NCBI RefSeq assembly: GCF_030272615.1
Contig: NC_081413.1
Span: 603,634,709 to 603,698,708, forward strand
Source: Cryptomeria japonica
Lineage: Eukaryota; Streptophyta; Pinopsida; Cupressales; Cupressaceae
DNA length: 64,000 nucleotides
Direction: 5' to 3'
Positions 33,276 through 46,101 of the stretch are shown one piece after another. The notes beneath the pieces are model-generated. The model was given only the letters and a program-made list of their open reading frames with translations, ran no database searches and was not told the DNA's origin. Position numbers and translations under genes: made by a program. Each line of letters begins with the position of its first letter. Position 1 is the first letter of the stretch.

Positions 33276-33451
33276 TTTTTGCATTTTTTAAATACCCTAT
33301 TCCTAGTGCATTTATTGCTACCTATTGAGCATTAATGACAAAAATTGAAATGCGTGAAAGTATGAGGAGGTTTGGTGGTACTTACCGGCTCTCCTGCATC
33401 TGCTGGTCGCTGAAATCGGCGAACGCGGTCGAATCTATGAACGAAGGCCAT

Positions 33452-33795
33452 CGCTGCTGACTGCTACTGCTCTTTTTTCACTCTGCACTGTGATCTTGTA
33501 AGGGTGTGGATGACAATGAGGATGTTTTTTGCCCGTGGTCTATCTTATAGCCTACCCTAGCCCTTGCCCTCATTTCCCGAGTCAGTATTCTTCATCCTGT
33601 GACTTTGTCACTTTATTCGGTCAACCCATTCTAGCCATTCTTTCTTATCGAGAGATTGTCTGCAATCTTTTCAGACATTTTCATCCAATCTCTCGAGGGG
33701 GCATATAATTCCCATCTTGGGGCAACTCTGTATCAGTTCATCTTATCTTCTTTGAAACAATGCGACAAGCCGCATTATCTCAAAGAGGGGCAAAA
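33452..33795 (-). promoter_or_regulatory. Putative antisense promoter, stem-loop and polypurine tract of B
   Basis: On the minus strand GGCTATAAGATAG (near 33540-33552) lies about 90 bases before the antisense ATG and is conserved in A. On the plus strand CGAGAGATTG (33649-33658) pairs perfectly with 33686-33695. TCTCAAAGAGGGGCAAAA (33778-33795) is the polypurine tract next to the LTR. Confidence 0.65.
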
Positions 33796-34528
33796 TGTAG
33801 ACACTCAAAATTGTCATGTCTAATTAAATAAATATTTTATTTATTTAATTAATTCATTTATCCTCTTCTAGCCTTATTTCTCATTTAAATAAATACATTT
33901 ATTTATTTAAATTATCCCTTTCCTAAATTAAATAAATATTTTATTTATTTAATTGTCCTACTTCTTCTATTAATTAAATAAATCTTTATTTATTTAATTA
34001 ATTCATTATCTTTTTCTACACATGACACATGTCATTCATCTCTTAATTCATACACTACCTACCTCTTTCATTATTTTGGTATTTCTTTTACCTACCCTCT
34101 AATCCTAGCCAACCTCTCTTTTTACACCTCTCAATCTTAACCCTCCATTTCTTATTGTGTCTTCTATTTAAGAAGATGCTTTCTTCATTGTCAAACCCTA
34201 ATCACTCAGACTAATCAACAATTTTGGAGGACTTGGCTACACTACGATCCTACTTGCAACCACATTCCATTCTTTGTTGAGCTCTTGTGCATATAAAAAT
34301 CTGAGAGCAAATATATCAAGCAAGATCAATGGAGATAGGAAGAATGGAGATCAAAACCCTATTGGACATGTGATGGTATAATCTTTGTGATTTTGAGTTA
34401 TTTTGCATTGTCTTAGGTAATCTTCATATGTTATGGTGGATCTTTGATTGTTAGGCTAGGGTTTTGTGGTTGGATTCATTTAGCCTTGCAATATTGTTCT
34501 TATTTGTTATCTATTTTCACCATAAACA
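33796..34528 (+). repeat. 3' LTR of element B (733 bp)
   Basis: Near-identical to the 5' LTR except for the missing 50-bp module, a 3-base deletion, and scattered substitutions that cluster in the last 45 bases. TATA-like TATTTAAG at 34165-34172. Followed directly by TCCAC. Confidence 0.93.
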
Positions 34529-34533
34529 TCCAC

Positions 34534-35363
34534 AACCAGCAAAGAAAAATAGGTGACAATACCCCATCCTCGCCTTTCTAGTCAAAGACATCCTGGAGAT
34601 AAAATCTCTAGTCAGAGACATCTCGGAAAAGCTAAAAGACATGTCATCAGAAAGATAAAATCAAAAGAAAACCAAGACTCGACACCAACATCCACTATAG
34701 TCCTCAAGTTTAGTGTCTCTTGTCACTTGTATAAGTCTATTTGATTGTGGTCACAATGTTTACTTTCACAAAAGGATAGATAGCATTGAGCCATAGTATT
34801 GTCTGAGTCTGTTGAAAGATTTGATTTGTTGAAGCCCACTGTTGTTGTGTCTCATCTAAAACTGACTGAATCCATGAAACTGACTTTATTACAGAGAAGA
34901 TGGAATTTTGTTGTGGATTGGCGATACAAATTTTGTTGTATTGTGGATTGTGCACGGATAGACTAAAGAAAAGTGGAAGAAACTGTACTCCTCAGAATGT
35001 TTGATGCTCTTAGTTCCACACCATCACTAGACATAGGATTTGCCTTATCCATAGATAGGAGCTGATTTATTATGGATGAAAAGGTTGTGAGTGTGTGCAA
35101 AGTGAAAGGATGAGAGAGAATCCTGAAGGAGGGGGGAGAAATGTCTCTATGCATGGTGTCGGTGACCCAGTTTTCACCATGGTACTTGCCCAGGGTGCCA
35201 CCAAAGTGGTTTTCACCATTGGATGAAATTATTTCTCTTTACTTTCTTGAGTTTTTAATTTTTTTGTGTCACAAGGTGCCTCCTGTTTGCCAGGTTTTCA
35301 CCAAGTAACAACTTTTTATATTTATGATTTTTTTGTATTTTTGAATTAGGATCTTCTGACAAG
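34534..35363 (-). other. C noncoding stretch after its polyprotein
   Basis: Reverse counterpart of B 28910-29850, with the same conserved blocks near 35140-35230 and the GATGTCTTTGACTAGA pair near 34575-34620. No gene seen. Confidence 0.7.
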
Positions 35364-38300
35364 CTATGTGTAGAACTTGGGAAGGTGCATTTTGTTGATA
35401 GGATCCTCCAAAGGTTCGCCCTGTGTGGTTGAGAGCTAATATGCACCAGATCCATAGGCTATTGTAATGATGTAAGGACCAAGCCAATTTGGTTCAAATT
35501 TTTCCTTCTCTCTATCTTGCTAATTCTTAGGATTTTCTCTGAGAACTAAGTCACCTACCTCAAATGTGTGAGGCTTCACCTTGTGATTGTAGCTACATTT
35601 TTCCTTGACTGAATGATGTGTAGCTCAAGTGACTATCTTCCTTGATAAAGGAATTGAGATAGAATTACTAGTGTGTGGACTACATAGGCCCATATGCGTG
35701 TCACCTAAAGAAGTTTGGGCATCCCTGATAACAAAGTCCTTCAAAGAAGTTCCATTAAAGGTCCATGATGTATCATTAGAAGGGAAAGGATGTACGGAAT
35801 AAGTGGATGGGTGATGAAGGCTTATGATTGCAAAAATTAGTGAAAGTATTTTGACATGATGGAGACTTAGGATCAACAAGTATGCTTTTTGACTTGAAAT
35901 TTTAGAACTTTTGCCCCCAGTTATTTTGATATTAGGGGAGATCACGTCTTGTTCTTTTTTCTTCATGGGATTTTTATCCTTGACTTTGATTTTTTCATAG
36001 TCCAATAGCTTTTGATTTTGATTTGGAGTGAAGGACTTCTCTCTATTTTTGACTTTTAGATATTTATTTTCAAATCTTGATTTGTGATCTCCAATGATGA
36101 AGGGATTTTATGATTTTTGTTGATCCAAGTCTAGGAGAGGAGTAGAAATGGAATGAGTGGATGATATGGTAAAGCTATGTGAGTTATCGAGAGGTTTGGT
36201 GATATGCTCAATAGATTCTTTGCTAGAACCACTCTTAGGACTATTGATATCAAGAGCTTCTTGCAGCACCAGAGGAGATTTGCATTCAGACTTAGTAGCC
36301 ACAACACTAGGTTCTTTGTACTCAATTCCTTGGCATTGAAAATTGTTTAAAGATTGTTCCTGTTGATTGTATACCTTAGGAGATAGTGGGAGTTGATCAA
36401 CATGAAAGATATACTCACCACATCCCATGTCTTTAATCTTGAACATTTTTTTGATCTCTTCTTGTTTTGATGTAGAAGCTTTCAATGATTCTGGATCCAC
36501 ATACGCTGATGAAGGAATAGCTTCTGGATTGACTAGGATTGTTATTTCTGATCTAGGTCATAGATTGTTGCAATATATGAATGGATTTGGGTCAGCTTTG
36601 ATGGTCACTTCAACTTCCTTGTGTGGAAACTTGATACATTGATGATATGTAGATGAGACTGTTCTCATCTCATGAATCCATGGACATCCTAGCAATATGT
36701 TGTATGTGAGATCGAGATCAAGGACTTGACAAACCACATCCTTAGTAATTGGCCCAAAGCTGAGAGGTAAGGTGATTGTGCCCTTGGATGAACATTCTTC
36801 ATCATCATATGCCTTGATGGTAATTTTGTTTTTAGCATTCACAACTTTTTTCTGAATATCTCAATTATATTATTGTGTTCAAAGTACATATATTAAGACC
36901 AGCTCCTCCATCTATTAGGACTCATTTTATTTGATGTTTGTGTAGGAAGGATTCAATGTGTAAAGGTTCATTATGGGGTTGGCTCACAGAGGTATCATCA
37001 ACTTCTGTGAATGTAAGGGAGTGTGGAATGAAAAGGTATCCCGCCATGGCTTGAAACTGGTCCACATTCAGATCAGTGAGGATAGAAGTGTCTCTTAAAG
37101 TTTTGTCAAGAATGGCCTTATGTGTAGGGGATATGCATAAGAGCTCAAGGATGGAGATAAGCGCGGGTGTCTTCCCTAACTATTCTACAAGGTCATACTC
37201 AAGTTTGGTTGATGAGGAAGCTACATTTTTAATTGGAGTACCTTGCAAAGTGAATTTACCTCGACAAGTTGTAACATTACATTCAAAGGTAGGTTCAGAA
37301 GAATATCTAATGCCTTTTAGGACAACTTTAGGTTTTTGGGTAGAATTTTCAGGTGTTTTGTCCTTTATAATAATGGTAGAGACATAATTATCCATTGAAA
37401 TGTGATTGACAATTGAATCATAGTTATAGGATTCTCTAGTATAGTTGGTTTTCTCATCTGTGGCTTTAGCTTTTCCCTTGTCATGTTTTTGGAATGGTTC
37501 TTCAAACATTTCATGTTATTGTTAGATGAGTGTCCCTCGATCTCAATGTCACCTCTATCAATAAGATCTTGTATGATGTTCTTCAGTCAATGACAATTTC
37601 CTATTTTATGTCCCTTGCTCTTGTGATATTCACAATATTCATCATCATTCCACCAATTTTGTTTGACCTTTGGCTCATATAGAGGCATATCTGGAATTTT
37701 TATTATTTTGTTTGGCACCAGCTTCTTGAAAGCTGACTCAAGTGGTTCTCCCAATGGGGTGTATTTCCTTCATGGTTTTGAAGTTGATTGAGTATTCACT
37801 TGATTGTTTGTAGAGCTTGATCCAGAAAAAATGATTTTGGGCCGTACTGTATTGGCATCAACAATGCCATCATTGACTGTGTTCTTGTTTTTATTCCAAA
37901 ATCTTGGCTTGTCTTTTCCTTTAAAGTCCTCTTTGTTTTCTTTGAATATTTTGACAATGCCTTGCTCAATTAGGACCTTTGTTGTTGCTAAGCCTTTTTC
38001 AATGACGTCGTTGAAGGTAGATAAACAAGCTTTCCTTAGATCATAACCAGTGTCTTTGTTGACATTTTGGGTGAACATCTCTACCATTTATTTTTGTGGA
38101 ATTTTACAAGAGCATCTGCTGACTAGATTCCCCCATCTTTGTAAAAATGATGAAAAAGATTCTCCATCCTTTTGTTTGGTGTTGCACAGAGTAGTGACTG
38201 ATTTGTCTATCTCTATGTGGTATGAGAAATGTTGGATAAAAGCCTCTGGTAGATCACCCCAAGACTTAATTCTAGGTGGGAGTTGGGAGAACCATTCCAT

Positions 38301-39485
38301 AGCTTGATCACCTAAGCTCTATGGGAATAATCTCATCAAATATGTCTCTTCTATTTCTACCTCAATGCAAGCCGTGAAAAAGTGTCTTATATGTTCCTTA
38401 GGATCTCCTTTGCCTCTGTACTTATCAAACTCTGGTGTCATGAAATGTGTAGGAAAAGGAGGCATTAGAATGATTTTGTCAAATGGATAGGGACATATGT
38501 CTCTCATTGTGTAAGTTGGCTTTGGTGTATTTATGTCCTCCATTTTCTTTTTTTAAGTCCTTGATTTGTTGTTCCAAATTGTTCTTAGGTGGAGACTGAC
38601 TTCTTGGACCATACCCCATGCTTGAACCACCAGGTGGAGGAGGAACATGTTGCATATATGGATGGTATTGATCATATACATGTTCATATGGAGGAGGTCT
38701 ATAGTGATGCTGCATATATGGACCACTTGGTATAGAGTCATGATGAGGAATGGAATATCTATTTTGTCTGTGTACACCATACTCTACAGGCATGTCATGA
38801 GTTTGTTCTAGTGTGTTGCCCCCAAATTTGACCCAGGGTTTCCTTGTGTCCAAATTTTGAATATGCCTTTGGATATCCAATTGCTTTGGTGGTTGGTCCT
38901 TAACATTGGCATGTTATTGAGTATATTTTTCTGTATACGACTTCCATAATGGTCTGTGAAGGTGAGTATCATATGCTTGACCTGTGTATGGGGGACCGCA
39001 GGTTTTTGAAGCAAAGATGATGGTGATTTGGGCACCATATGTGGTCCTCTATTTCCTCCACTATTAGGCCTCCTTTGATCTATGTTGAGGTGAGGTTGTT
39101 GCAAAGGTTGATTTTCCATTATTTGAGACATGTCAAAATCATGAGAGATCTTGGCTCCACTTTGTGCCATCACTTGTAAGAAACATTGTCTATCTCCCCT
39201 CATTATTTCCTCAACCAATCGCTTGAAATGGGGATCCATAATGGAGTCTTCCACTTCTACTGAATGTATGGAAAATTTGTCCATATTGTCATTGTGTGTT
39301 TCATTGTTGTTTGTGTTATGCATGTTCTCAACATTTTGAATGTTTCTATAGATGTCCATGTCAGGTAATGTGGTATGATCAGAATTGAAGAAGATATCAT
39401 TGTCATACTCATAGGCACTCATGTTTGCAGACTCTTGAGCCTCGTTAGCTTCTCTCCTAGATTTTTGGGAATGAGTTTCAACCAT
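35364..39485 (-). pseudogene. RT-less polyprotein of element C, broken
   Basis: Same layout and almost the same length as the intact B frame (4122 against 4113 nt): capsid (about 37770-38420), knuckle near 37600-37650, protease and LLGCPWIHE (about 36690), novel segment with the hydrophobic stretch (LSLIFAIISLHH near 35820), integrase C-terminus and stop at 35364-35366. Most of it is in one frame, with stops and at least two local frame changes (around 38480-38880 and 37180-37510). Kept in C despite decay, the novel segment is an inherited part of this family and not an accident of B. Confidence 0.88.
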
Positions 39486-41685
39486 GAACTAGGTCTTGAC
39501 CAAGATGTTTGAGACTAGATGAAAATGGAAAGAATATGGAAGACTAAGAGTTGGATGGAATGTAAATGAATCTGAAGTGTACTTGCAATGTCCAAAGTGT
39601 AAGACCAAGTATGAATGTAGTAGATTAGGTGTAGCTTCCAAAGAGATGATAGTTTCTCTTGATGAGGTAAGTTGACATTGAATCTAAGTAAGACCAAATG
39701 AGACCCAAAGGTGATAGACCTTGATGAGCGACCACTTAGAAAAATGTTGTTGTATGTACTGTGTTGACAAAGTAAGATGAGGACAAGCAAGTGACCTTTT
39801 GACTCAAATTTAGACAAATGTGAATTTAATGCAAGGTGTAAAGCAATGATGGACTTTGCGAGACCTAGAAATAGGCTGAATTCTAGATGAAAACCCAGAG
39901 AGATAACCTAGGAAGCTCAATAAGTCTGAAAGTGATTGTTCTTTTTTGCTGGATTGTAAATTTTCTCAATTCTGAACACAAACATACCTGTATACTTCAC
40001 ATATGTGGTTAAATGACACAAACATTGTTTAACACTGCACAAACATGTTTATGAGATTTGGTGAATGTAATGTTGCTTAAAAGAACACAGACACGGCTTT
40101 TCCCTTCACAGACTTGACTAAATGACACAGGCATGGTTCTATTAGACACTGACACATTTCCAGAAACTAAGTGCAATTTGTCCAATTTGTGAAGTTGTTG
40201 TTGTGACCAAATCTAAATTTGTTTGACTGTTTTTCATGAAAACAGGACACAATGTTGATGAAGATTCAATGTTTTTGAGTGTTTGTACTCAAACTGACTC
40301 AAAGAAAAGTGTGTTGTTTGATGTAAAAATGTTTTGCATACACTTGAAGACACAAAAGACACAATGTTTTGATGTTTGATTGTTCAAAAGAAGACAAGCA
40401 CAATTCTTATGGTTGGCTAGGACAATAGTTGTTGATCCCACATGGGGTTTCCCCTGAGGCTACGCTATTCAGAGAGGATACTTAGATGCTTGACAACACT
40501 GGGTCCACCCTCGACACTCACTTCTCCAGGGCAGCCAAGCATCAGTCCCCATGAAAACTCCCTGTGGCGAACTTTGTATCTCTACTAAGAACTGTATGTG
40601 TGTGGGCCACTCCAGAGGTCCAACCTCCTGCCCCAACAACTAAAAGGATTTTGGATTTCTAAAACAAAGAGGTGCTAGTAAGGGCATCTGCTCATGTGGC
40701 CATACATGTGACACTTTTAGCTCTATAAATATAGAAGGCTCCCAATCGGTAGGGGTTACGCCCTACAAATGATCAAATAAATTTGATCAAATAGGTTTAT
40801 GGGGAGACATAGTGTCGGTATGAACTTATCAGCACACGTTACCCATGACTTTCACAATGGATATAGTTATTTATAGTGGTTCAGAAGAGGTGGGTTTTCC
40901 TTGCTACCGCTTGTGTCATTCTTTCCTCACTAGTAGTCCTAATGACCACACGGGGAGACATGCCCTCTAGAGATTAAACAAAAAGAGCCTATTGCTCAAG
41001 ACACAAAAGACACTGGTTCAATTTTAGTGCACAAATAAAGATCAAAAACCCTTGCCAAGATTTTGCAACAAAGATTTGTTAGTAGATATGCAATAGTACC
41101 CCTCTTGCAAGCACACAAGTTAGGTAAATTTTAGATCCAAAAGACTTTGTGAAATAGGGGCCTTCAACAAGATGATTTTCTTTCAAGACAAGCGTCACCA
41201 ATTTTGTTAGTTAGATCACAAGATGTTAGCTCGAAATAAACCAGATCTAAAATCCAAATGATGAAATAAAGCCTCAAAACTAGATCAAAAACTAAAAAAA
41301 TGCTAGATCTGAAACACAGATGCGGTTGAACTTAACGTAGATGTGGTAGAAAATCACAAACATGTTTAAATTCGTCATAGACGTGACTCCTGAACACAGA
41401 TGCGACTCCCAAACATAGATGCGTCTGAAAGGTGCACAGACACGGTTTGAAAATAGAGATGCAACCCTACAATCTGCAAAATAGGATAAAATAATGCCAA
41501 ACACAAAAATGATTTCAGAGGTCATAGATGTGGTAGAAAAACAAAAATGCAGTTCCAGAATGTGCAGACATGAAAATGCCGAAAGTTTGTCGAAAATGTC
41601 AGATCTGCAATCTCAAAAACACAAAATCTGCAACAAGAGATGTTAAATGCAAAAAGGGACAAGAGTCCCACCAAGCGTGCCAAAA
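39486..41685 (-). other. Leader of element C
   Basis: Noncoding. Holds the second unoccupied target of the TIR element (39586-39589), the conserved GC-richer segment (40428-40795), ACGCG-like repeats at about 39965-40165 and 41310-41600 (CACAGATGCG and relatives), and the primer-binding site at 41666-41682. The 304-bp tandem repeat of the B leader is not seen. Confidence 0.7.
40428..40795 (-). promoter_or_regulatory. Conserved GC-richer leader segment of C
   Basis: Reverse counterpart of B 23706-24060, aligning over its whole length with scattered substitutions (for example CTACCGG against CTACCGA). Both copies stand out by base composition from their AT-rich leaders. Confidence 0.55.
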
Positions 41686-42499
41686 TTTTTATGGTGAAAG
41701 TGGATAACAACAATATTGAAAGACTAAATGAATTCAACCATGAAACTCGAGCCTAACAACAACAAATATCCACCATAACATATGAAGATTACCTAAGACA
41801 ATGTAAATCAAATGAAATCACAAAGATTATACCATCACATGTCCAATAGTGTTTGGATCTCCATTCTTCCTATCTCCATTGATCTTGCTTGATATATTTG
41901 CTCTCAGATTTTATGTGTGCACAAGAGCTCAACAAAGAATGGAAATGTGGTTGATAGCTAGATCGCATATGAAAGTTCCAATGCTAGAAGGCTTCAAAGA
42001 TTGATTAGTTGAATAGATTGATTAGGGTTGATAATGAAGGAAGCATCTCCTTATGTAGAAGACACTATATGAAATGGAGGGATAAGAATAAGAGGTGTAA
42101 GAGATAAATGGTCGGCTATGATTAGAGGGTAGGTAAAAGAAATAAGAAAATAGTGAGAGGGTAGGTAGTGTAGGAGTTAAGAGATGAATGACATGTGTCA
42201 TAGGTGGAAAAGGCTAATGAATTAATTAAATAAATAAAGATTTATTTAATTAATAGAGGAAGTGGGATCAATTAAATAAATAAGATATTTATTTAATTTA
42301 GGAAAAAGGTTATTTTTCAGGAAAAAGGATTTTTAAATAAATAAATGTATTTATTTAAATGAGAAATAAGGCTAGAAGAGGATAATTGAATTAATTAACT
42401 AAATAAAGATTCATTTAATTAATAGAAGAATTAGGCTTAAAATAATTAAATAAATAAAGATATTTATTTAATTAGACATGACAATTTTAGGTGTCTACA
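41686..42499 (-). repeat. 5' LTR of element C (about 814 bp)
   Basis: Read on the minus strand it starts TGTAGACACC at 42499 and ends at about 41686, two to three bases before the primer-binding site; the terminal CA is mutated. It has the AT-rich inverted modules and the 50-bp module that A and the 3' LTR of B lack. Confidence 0.9.
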
Positions 42500-45400
42500 G
42501 AACCAACCTAATCCCCCATGCCTTGACCAATTCTGAAACAATGAGGTGATCATTGACTTTTTGGAACCATGGGATAACATACCAAGAAGGGATCACAAAG
42601 CTGGATTTGCCATCGAACTTAATAGTGCAACATACTTTGGGGCGGATGCCAAACCTTTTAGCTGCAAAATAATCATAATAAAACATGGATCTTCCAGTGA
42701 AAACCATACTGTGGCACTATTTGATCCTAAAAAGTTAAAAAGAAAGAGTGTATCTGATGGTGAAAACCTCTCTGAGGTGCCTGAGGATGAAAGGTTTGAC
42801 ATCCTCCCCTCCAATACAAATCAGGAATGATCAACGATCCTCATCAAGGAAACAAAAGAATTCAATGTGGGGACCCCTAAGACTCCTCACCACATACATC
42901 TGGCATCTCTTTTAACTCTAGAGGAACAACCTAAGTTTGTAGAAATCTTCCAAAAGTGTCAAATCAACTTCGCATGGTCATATGTAGACATGTCGAGTCT
43001 AGATCTTGATTTGGTCATGCATCACCTCACCATGGCAGAAGGAGCTAAACCGGTAAAATAGAAGCTTCGCTAGATGCACCCCCAAATTATTGTACTAGAC
43101 AAAGAAGAACTTAAGAAACTCTTGGATATTGGTTTCATCCGACCAATCGAATATGCAGATTGGATCTCCAACATTGTACCTATCAAAAAACCAAATGGGG
43201 GCATCTGTATCTGTACTGACTTCAGAGATCTAAACAAGGCATGTCCTAAAGATGAATTCCCCCTACCAAACATTGACATGATCATGGACCTAACAGCAAG
43301 ACATGCCATGTTTTCTCTCATGGATGTCTTTTTAGGGTACAACCAGATAAAGATCACACCAGAAGATCAGCATAAGACTGCATTCACATGTCCATGGGGA
43401 ACATACTGTTGGAATGTGATGCCTTTTGGTCTAAAGAATGCAGGGGTGACCTATCGAAGAGAAATGACCACCATCTTTCATGATATGATGCATACCATAA
43501 TGGAGGATTATGTTGATGACTTACTGGCAAAATCATTAACAAGAGAAGGTTATCTTGCAATATTAGAGAAAATCTTTGACAAACTAGAACAATATCATGT
43601 TCGACTTAATCCAAAGAAATGTGTCTTTGGAGTAACCTCGGGGAAGCTTCTAGGATACATCATCTCAAGCAAAGGCATTGAGGTTGATCTGACAAAGGTC
43701 AAAGCAATCATGGACATGCCACCTCCTAAGAACATCAGTCAGTTAAGGACACTACAAGGGCGCCTACAATCAATTCAAAGATTCATTGCACAACTAGCAG
43801 ATAAGTGTCATCCCTTTACACATTTGTTACACAAACACATCCGCTTTCAATGGGATGCTAGATGCCAACAAGCAATCCAAATTCTTAAGGACTATCTCAT
43901 GAATACACCATTTCTGATCCCACCATATCTAGGTAGACCTCTATTGCTATATATTTCAGCTACCAATATGACATTAGGAGTACTGCTGGAACAACACAAT
44001 GCAAAAGGGAAAGAGTGTGCAGTTTACTACATCTCTCGCACACTGGTTGGGTATGAATTCAATTACACACCTATTGAGCGAGATTGTCTAGCAGTAATCT
44101 TGGCAGCCACTAAAATGAGGGACTACCTGTTAACACATAAAGTAAAACTCATTGCAAAGATCAATCCACTAAAGTACTTAATCAACAAAGCAACATTGAT
44201 AGGCCACTTGGCCAAATGGGTGATGATTTTGAGTGAGTTTTACATTGAGCATGTGGACCATAAGGCTATCAAGGGGAAAGTTATTGCCGATTAGTTGGTC
44301 GATGCACCCCTCATAGGCAATCATCCTCTTGTTTCTAACTTCCCAGATGAAGAGATCTTCATGAACACAACAACACAACCTTGGAAGTTATACTTTGATG
44401 GCTCATATACTAGACATGGTTCAGGGGCAGACATTCTTTTCATTACACCTCAAGGTGACAACATCCCGAAGTCTTACATGCTATCTTTTCCATGTACAAA
44501 AAACATTTCAGAGTATGATGCCTTGATCACAGGACTCGGACTAGCCATACAATGGAAACTAAAAGAGCTACAGATATATAGTGACTCCCAACTTGTCATC
44601 TAACAAATATTAGACCAAGGATGATAATCTCATGTCATTAAAGCAAATGGTGGACAATTTAAAAGCATCATTTACAACTATCACCTTTGAGCAGATACCC
44701 AAAGATCAGAATCGAGCTGGTGATGCTATGGCTAACATTGCATCTCTCCTAGACCTTCCACAAAATTCAACACACTATGAGTTCTTGGTAGAATAGCTTT
44801 GGATTCCCACGTATGATATCCCCAAATATGAGATGATATGTTGCCTTGTCGGTTCTAAATCCCCACGGTACAGTGAGTTCTACACCTACCTTCGTGATCA
44901 CACACTTCCTCCTAACCAATCAAATAACCAACACAAAACCTTCATCCGACAAACTGCTCGATACACCATCATTGCTGAAACCCTATACTGACACGGTCTT
45001 GATGGTACTCTCCTTCGATGTTTGGAATAGGGTGAGACAACAAAGGCCTTGGAAGAGGTACATGAAGGAGTTTGTGGGACTCATTCAAGTGGTCCTTCCT
45101 TAGAAAAGAAGATCATGCGCGCTAGATACTATTGGCCATCCATGGAAATAAACTCCTACAATTTTGTTAGAAAGTGCAAGAAGTGCCAAGTTCATGAAGA
45201 CTTGATACATGCACTAGCATAGGAATTGCAACCAATCACAACACCATGGCCCTTTTGTCAATGGGGACTTGACCTTGTGGGTAAAATTCACCTATCTTCA
45301 TCCAACGATGATAAAATTATCATTACCGCCATTGAATACTTCACAAAGTGGATCGAAGTTGTTTGACTTACCCAAGTCATTGGTAAGCAGATCGCCTCAT

Positions 45401-46101
45401 TCATCCTTAATTACATTATCTTCCGGTATGGTGTACCAATGTCCATCATCACAAATAACAGACTTACTTTCAAAAATCAGGATGTCCGTGAGCTCTGTGA
45501 GAAGTTTAACATCCAACACTACTTTTCCACTCCCTATTACTCACAAGGCAATGGTTAAGCCAAAGCATCAAACAAAAACATATTGAGAATCCTCAAGAAG
45601 ATAGTCAATGAGGCTAGCCATGATTGGCACATTCAATTAAATCTAATAGTATGGTCATATTGAACTAGCATTCGAACCCCTACAAGCACAACTCCCTACT
45701 CACTGGTCTATGGTGCAGAAGACATTCTTCCTATTGAGGTTGAGATACCATCACTACAGGTTTCCTTGCATAATCTAATAGATGATGAAGCATACCGAGT
45801 CTCTCGTCTTCAAGACTTGGAACTACTTGATGAAAGGTGACAAGCTGCATACAACCACCTCAAAGCCTATCAGCAGTGCATGAGTAGAAGCTATAATCAT
45901 CTAGTTAAACCTTGTACGTGTGAGGTAGGTGATCTTGTCCTCAGAGAGAATCCTCGTAACCAACCAAATAGAGAACTTAAGGGAAAGTTTGAATCAAAAT
46001 GGTTGGGTCCATATGTTATCAAGTACTTGGTCGGTTTGATAAGTTATTTATTCATTTATATCAGGTTCCTATGCTACTTTGGGATATCCATAAGTGATTA
46101 G
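42500..46101 (+). pseudogene. Element D pol pseudogene (RT, RNase H, second RNase H, integrase)
   Basis: Starts in the linker before RT. An open stretch of 406 codons (43074-44294) has RT with PLPNID, a complete YVDD (43509-43520) and RNase H (LLLYISATNMTLG, YYISRTLVGYEFNY). Then the second RNase H (LYFDGSY, 44386 on). Stops occur at 42828, 43059, 43071 and 44292. Near 44604 the frame shifts by one, and the integrase continues with further stops to about 46020. Two catalytic positions are changed (TNN for TDN near 45453; KAS for EAS near 45563). The last 25 residues do not match the A terminus. D is less damaged in RT than A. Confidence 0.88.

Larger units (their letters stand above)
30612..33451 (-). 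pseudogene. Antisense two-exon PMD gene of element B (five in-frame TAG)
   Basis: Exon 1 is 33386-33451 (22 codons, ATG at 33449-33451) ending in a GTAAGT donor. The intron is 32598-33385 (788 bp), ending TGCAG. Exon 2 is 30612-32597 (662 codons with stop) and joins in phase. Exon 2 starts with the plant mobile domain: LLTALAERWHSETC, FHLPMGEMIVTLEDVYRIL, CVLAHLYYEMHQFVYH. An acidic/Gly-Arg-rich linker (about 31240-31460), a coiled coil (about 30880-31080) and a Pro-rich tail follow. The only breaks are five TAGs (31989-31991, 31716-31718, 31692-31694, 31155-31157, 31149-31151). A has an equal-length exon 1 and the same donor. Known PMD proteins work in silencing; a role for this copy is inference. 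Confidence 0.8.
21446..34528 (+). mobile_element. Element B: RT-less Tat-type retrotransposon, complete, 13.1 kb
   Basis: Complete element with two LTRs (21446-22230 and 33796-34528), primer-binding site, polypurine tract and the target duplication TCCAC on both sides (21441-21445 and 34529-34533). Removing it rejoins element C cleanly. Coding content: one open 1370-codon polyprotein frame with Gag and protease but no RT or RNase H, plus the antisense PMD gene. Sharing LTR, leader and polypurine signals with A suggests that an A-like element supplies the missing enzymes. Confidence 0.95.
34529..42499 (-). mobile_element. Element C, right piece (polyprotein, leader, 5' LTR)
   Basis: Continues C after B. 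In its own direction: 5' LTR (42499-41686), primer-binding site, leader, RT-less polyprotein pseudogene (39485-35364), 3' noncoding part. Together with 18030-21445 it forms one element of the same RT-less type as B. At 42499 it abuts element D pol sequence, so C sits inside D. Confidence 0.9.

Noticed and set aside
33028-33291. 87-codon frame with repeated QTR/TQTRL words
   Set aside because: Translation of the ACGCG minisatellite within an intron.
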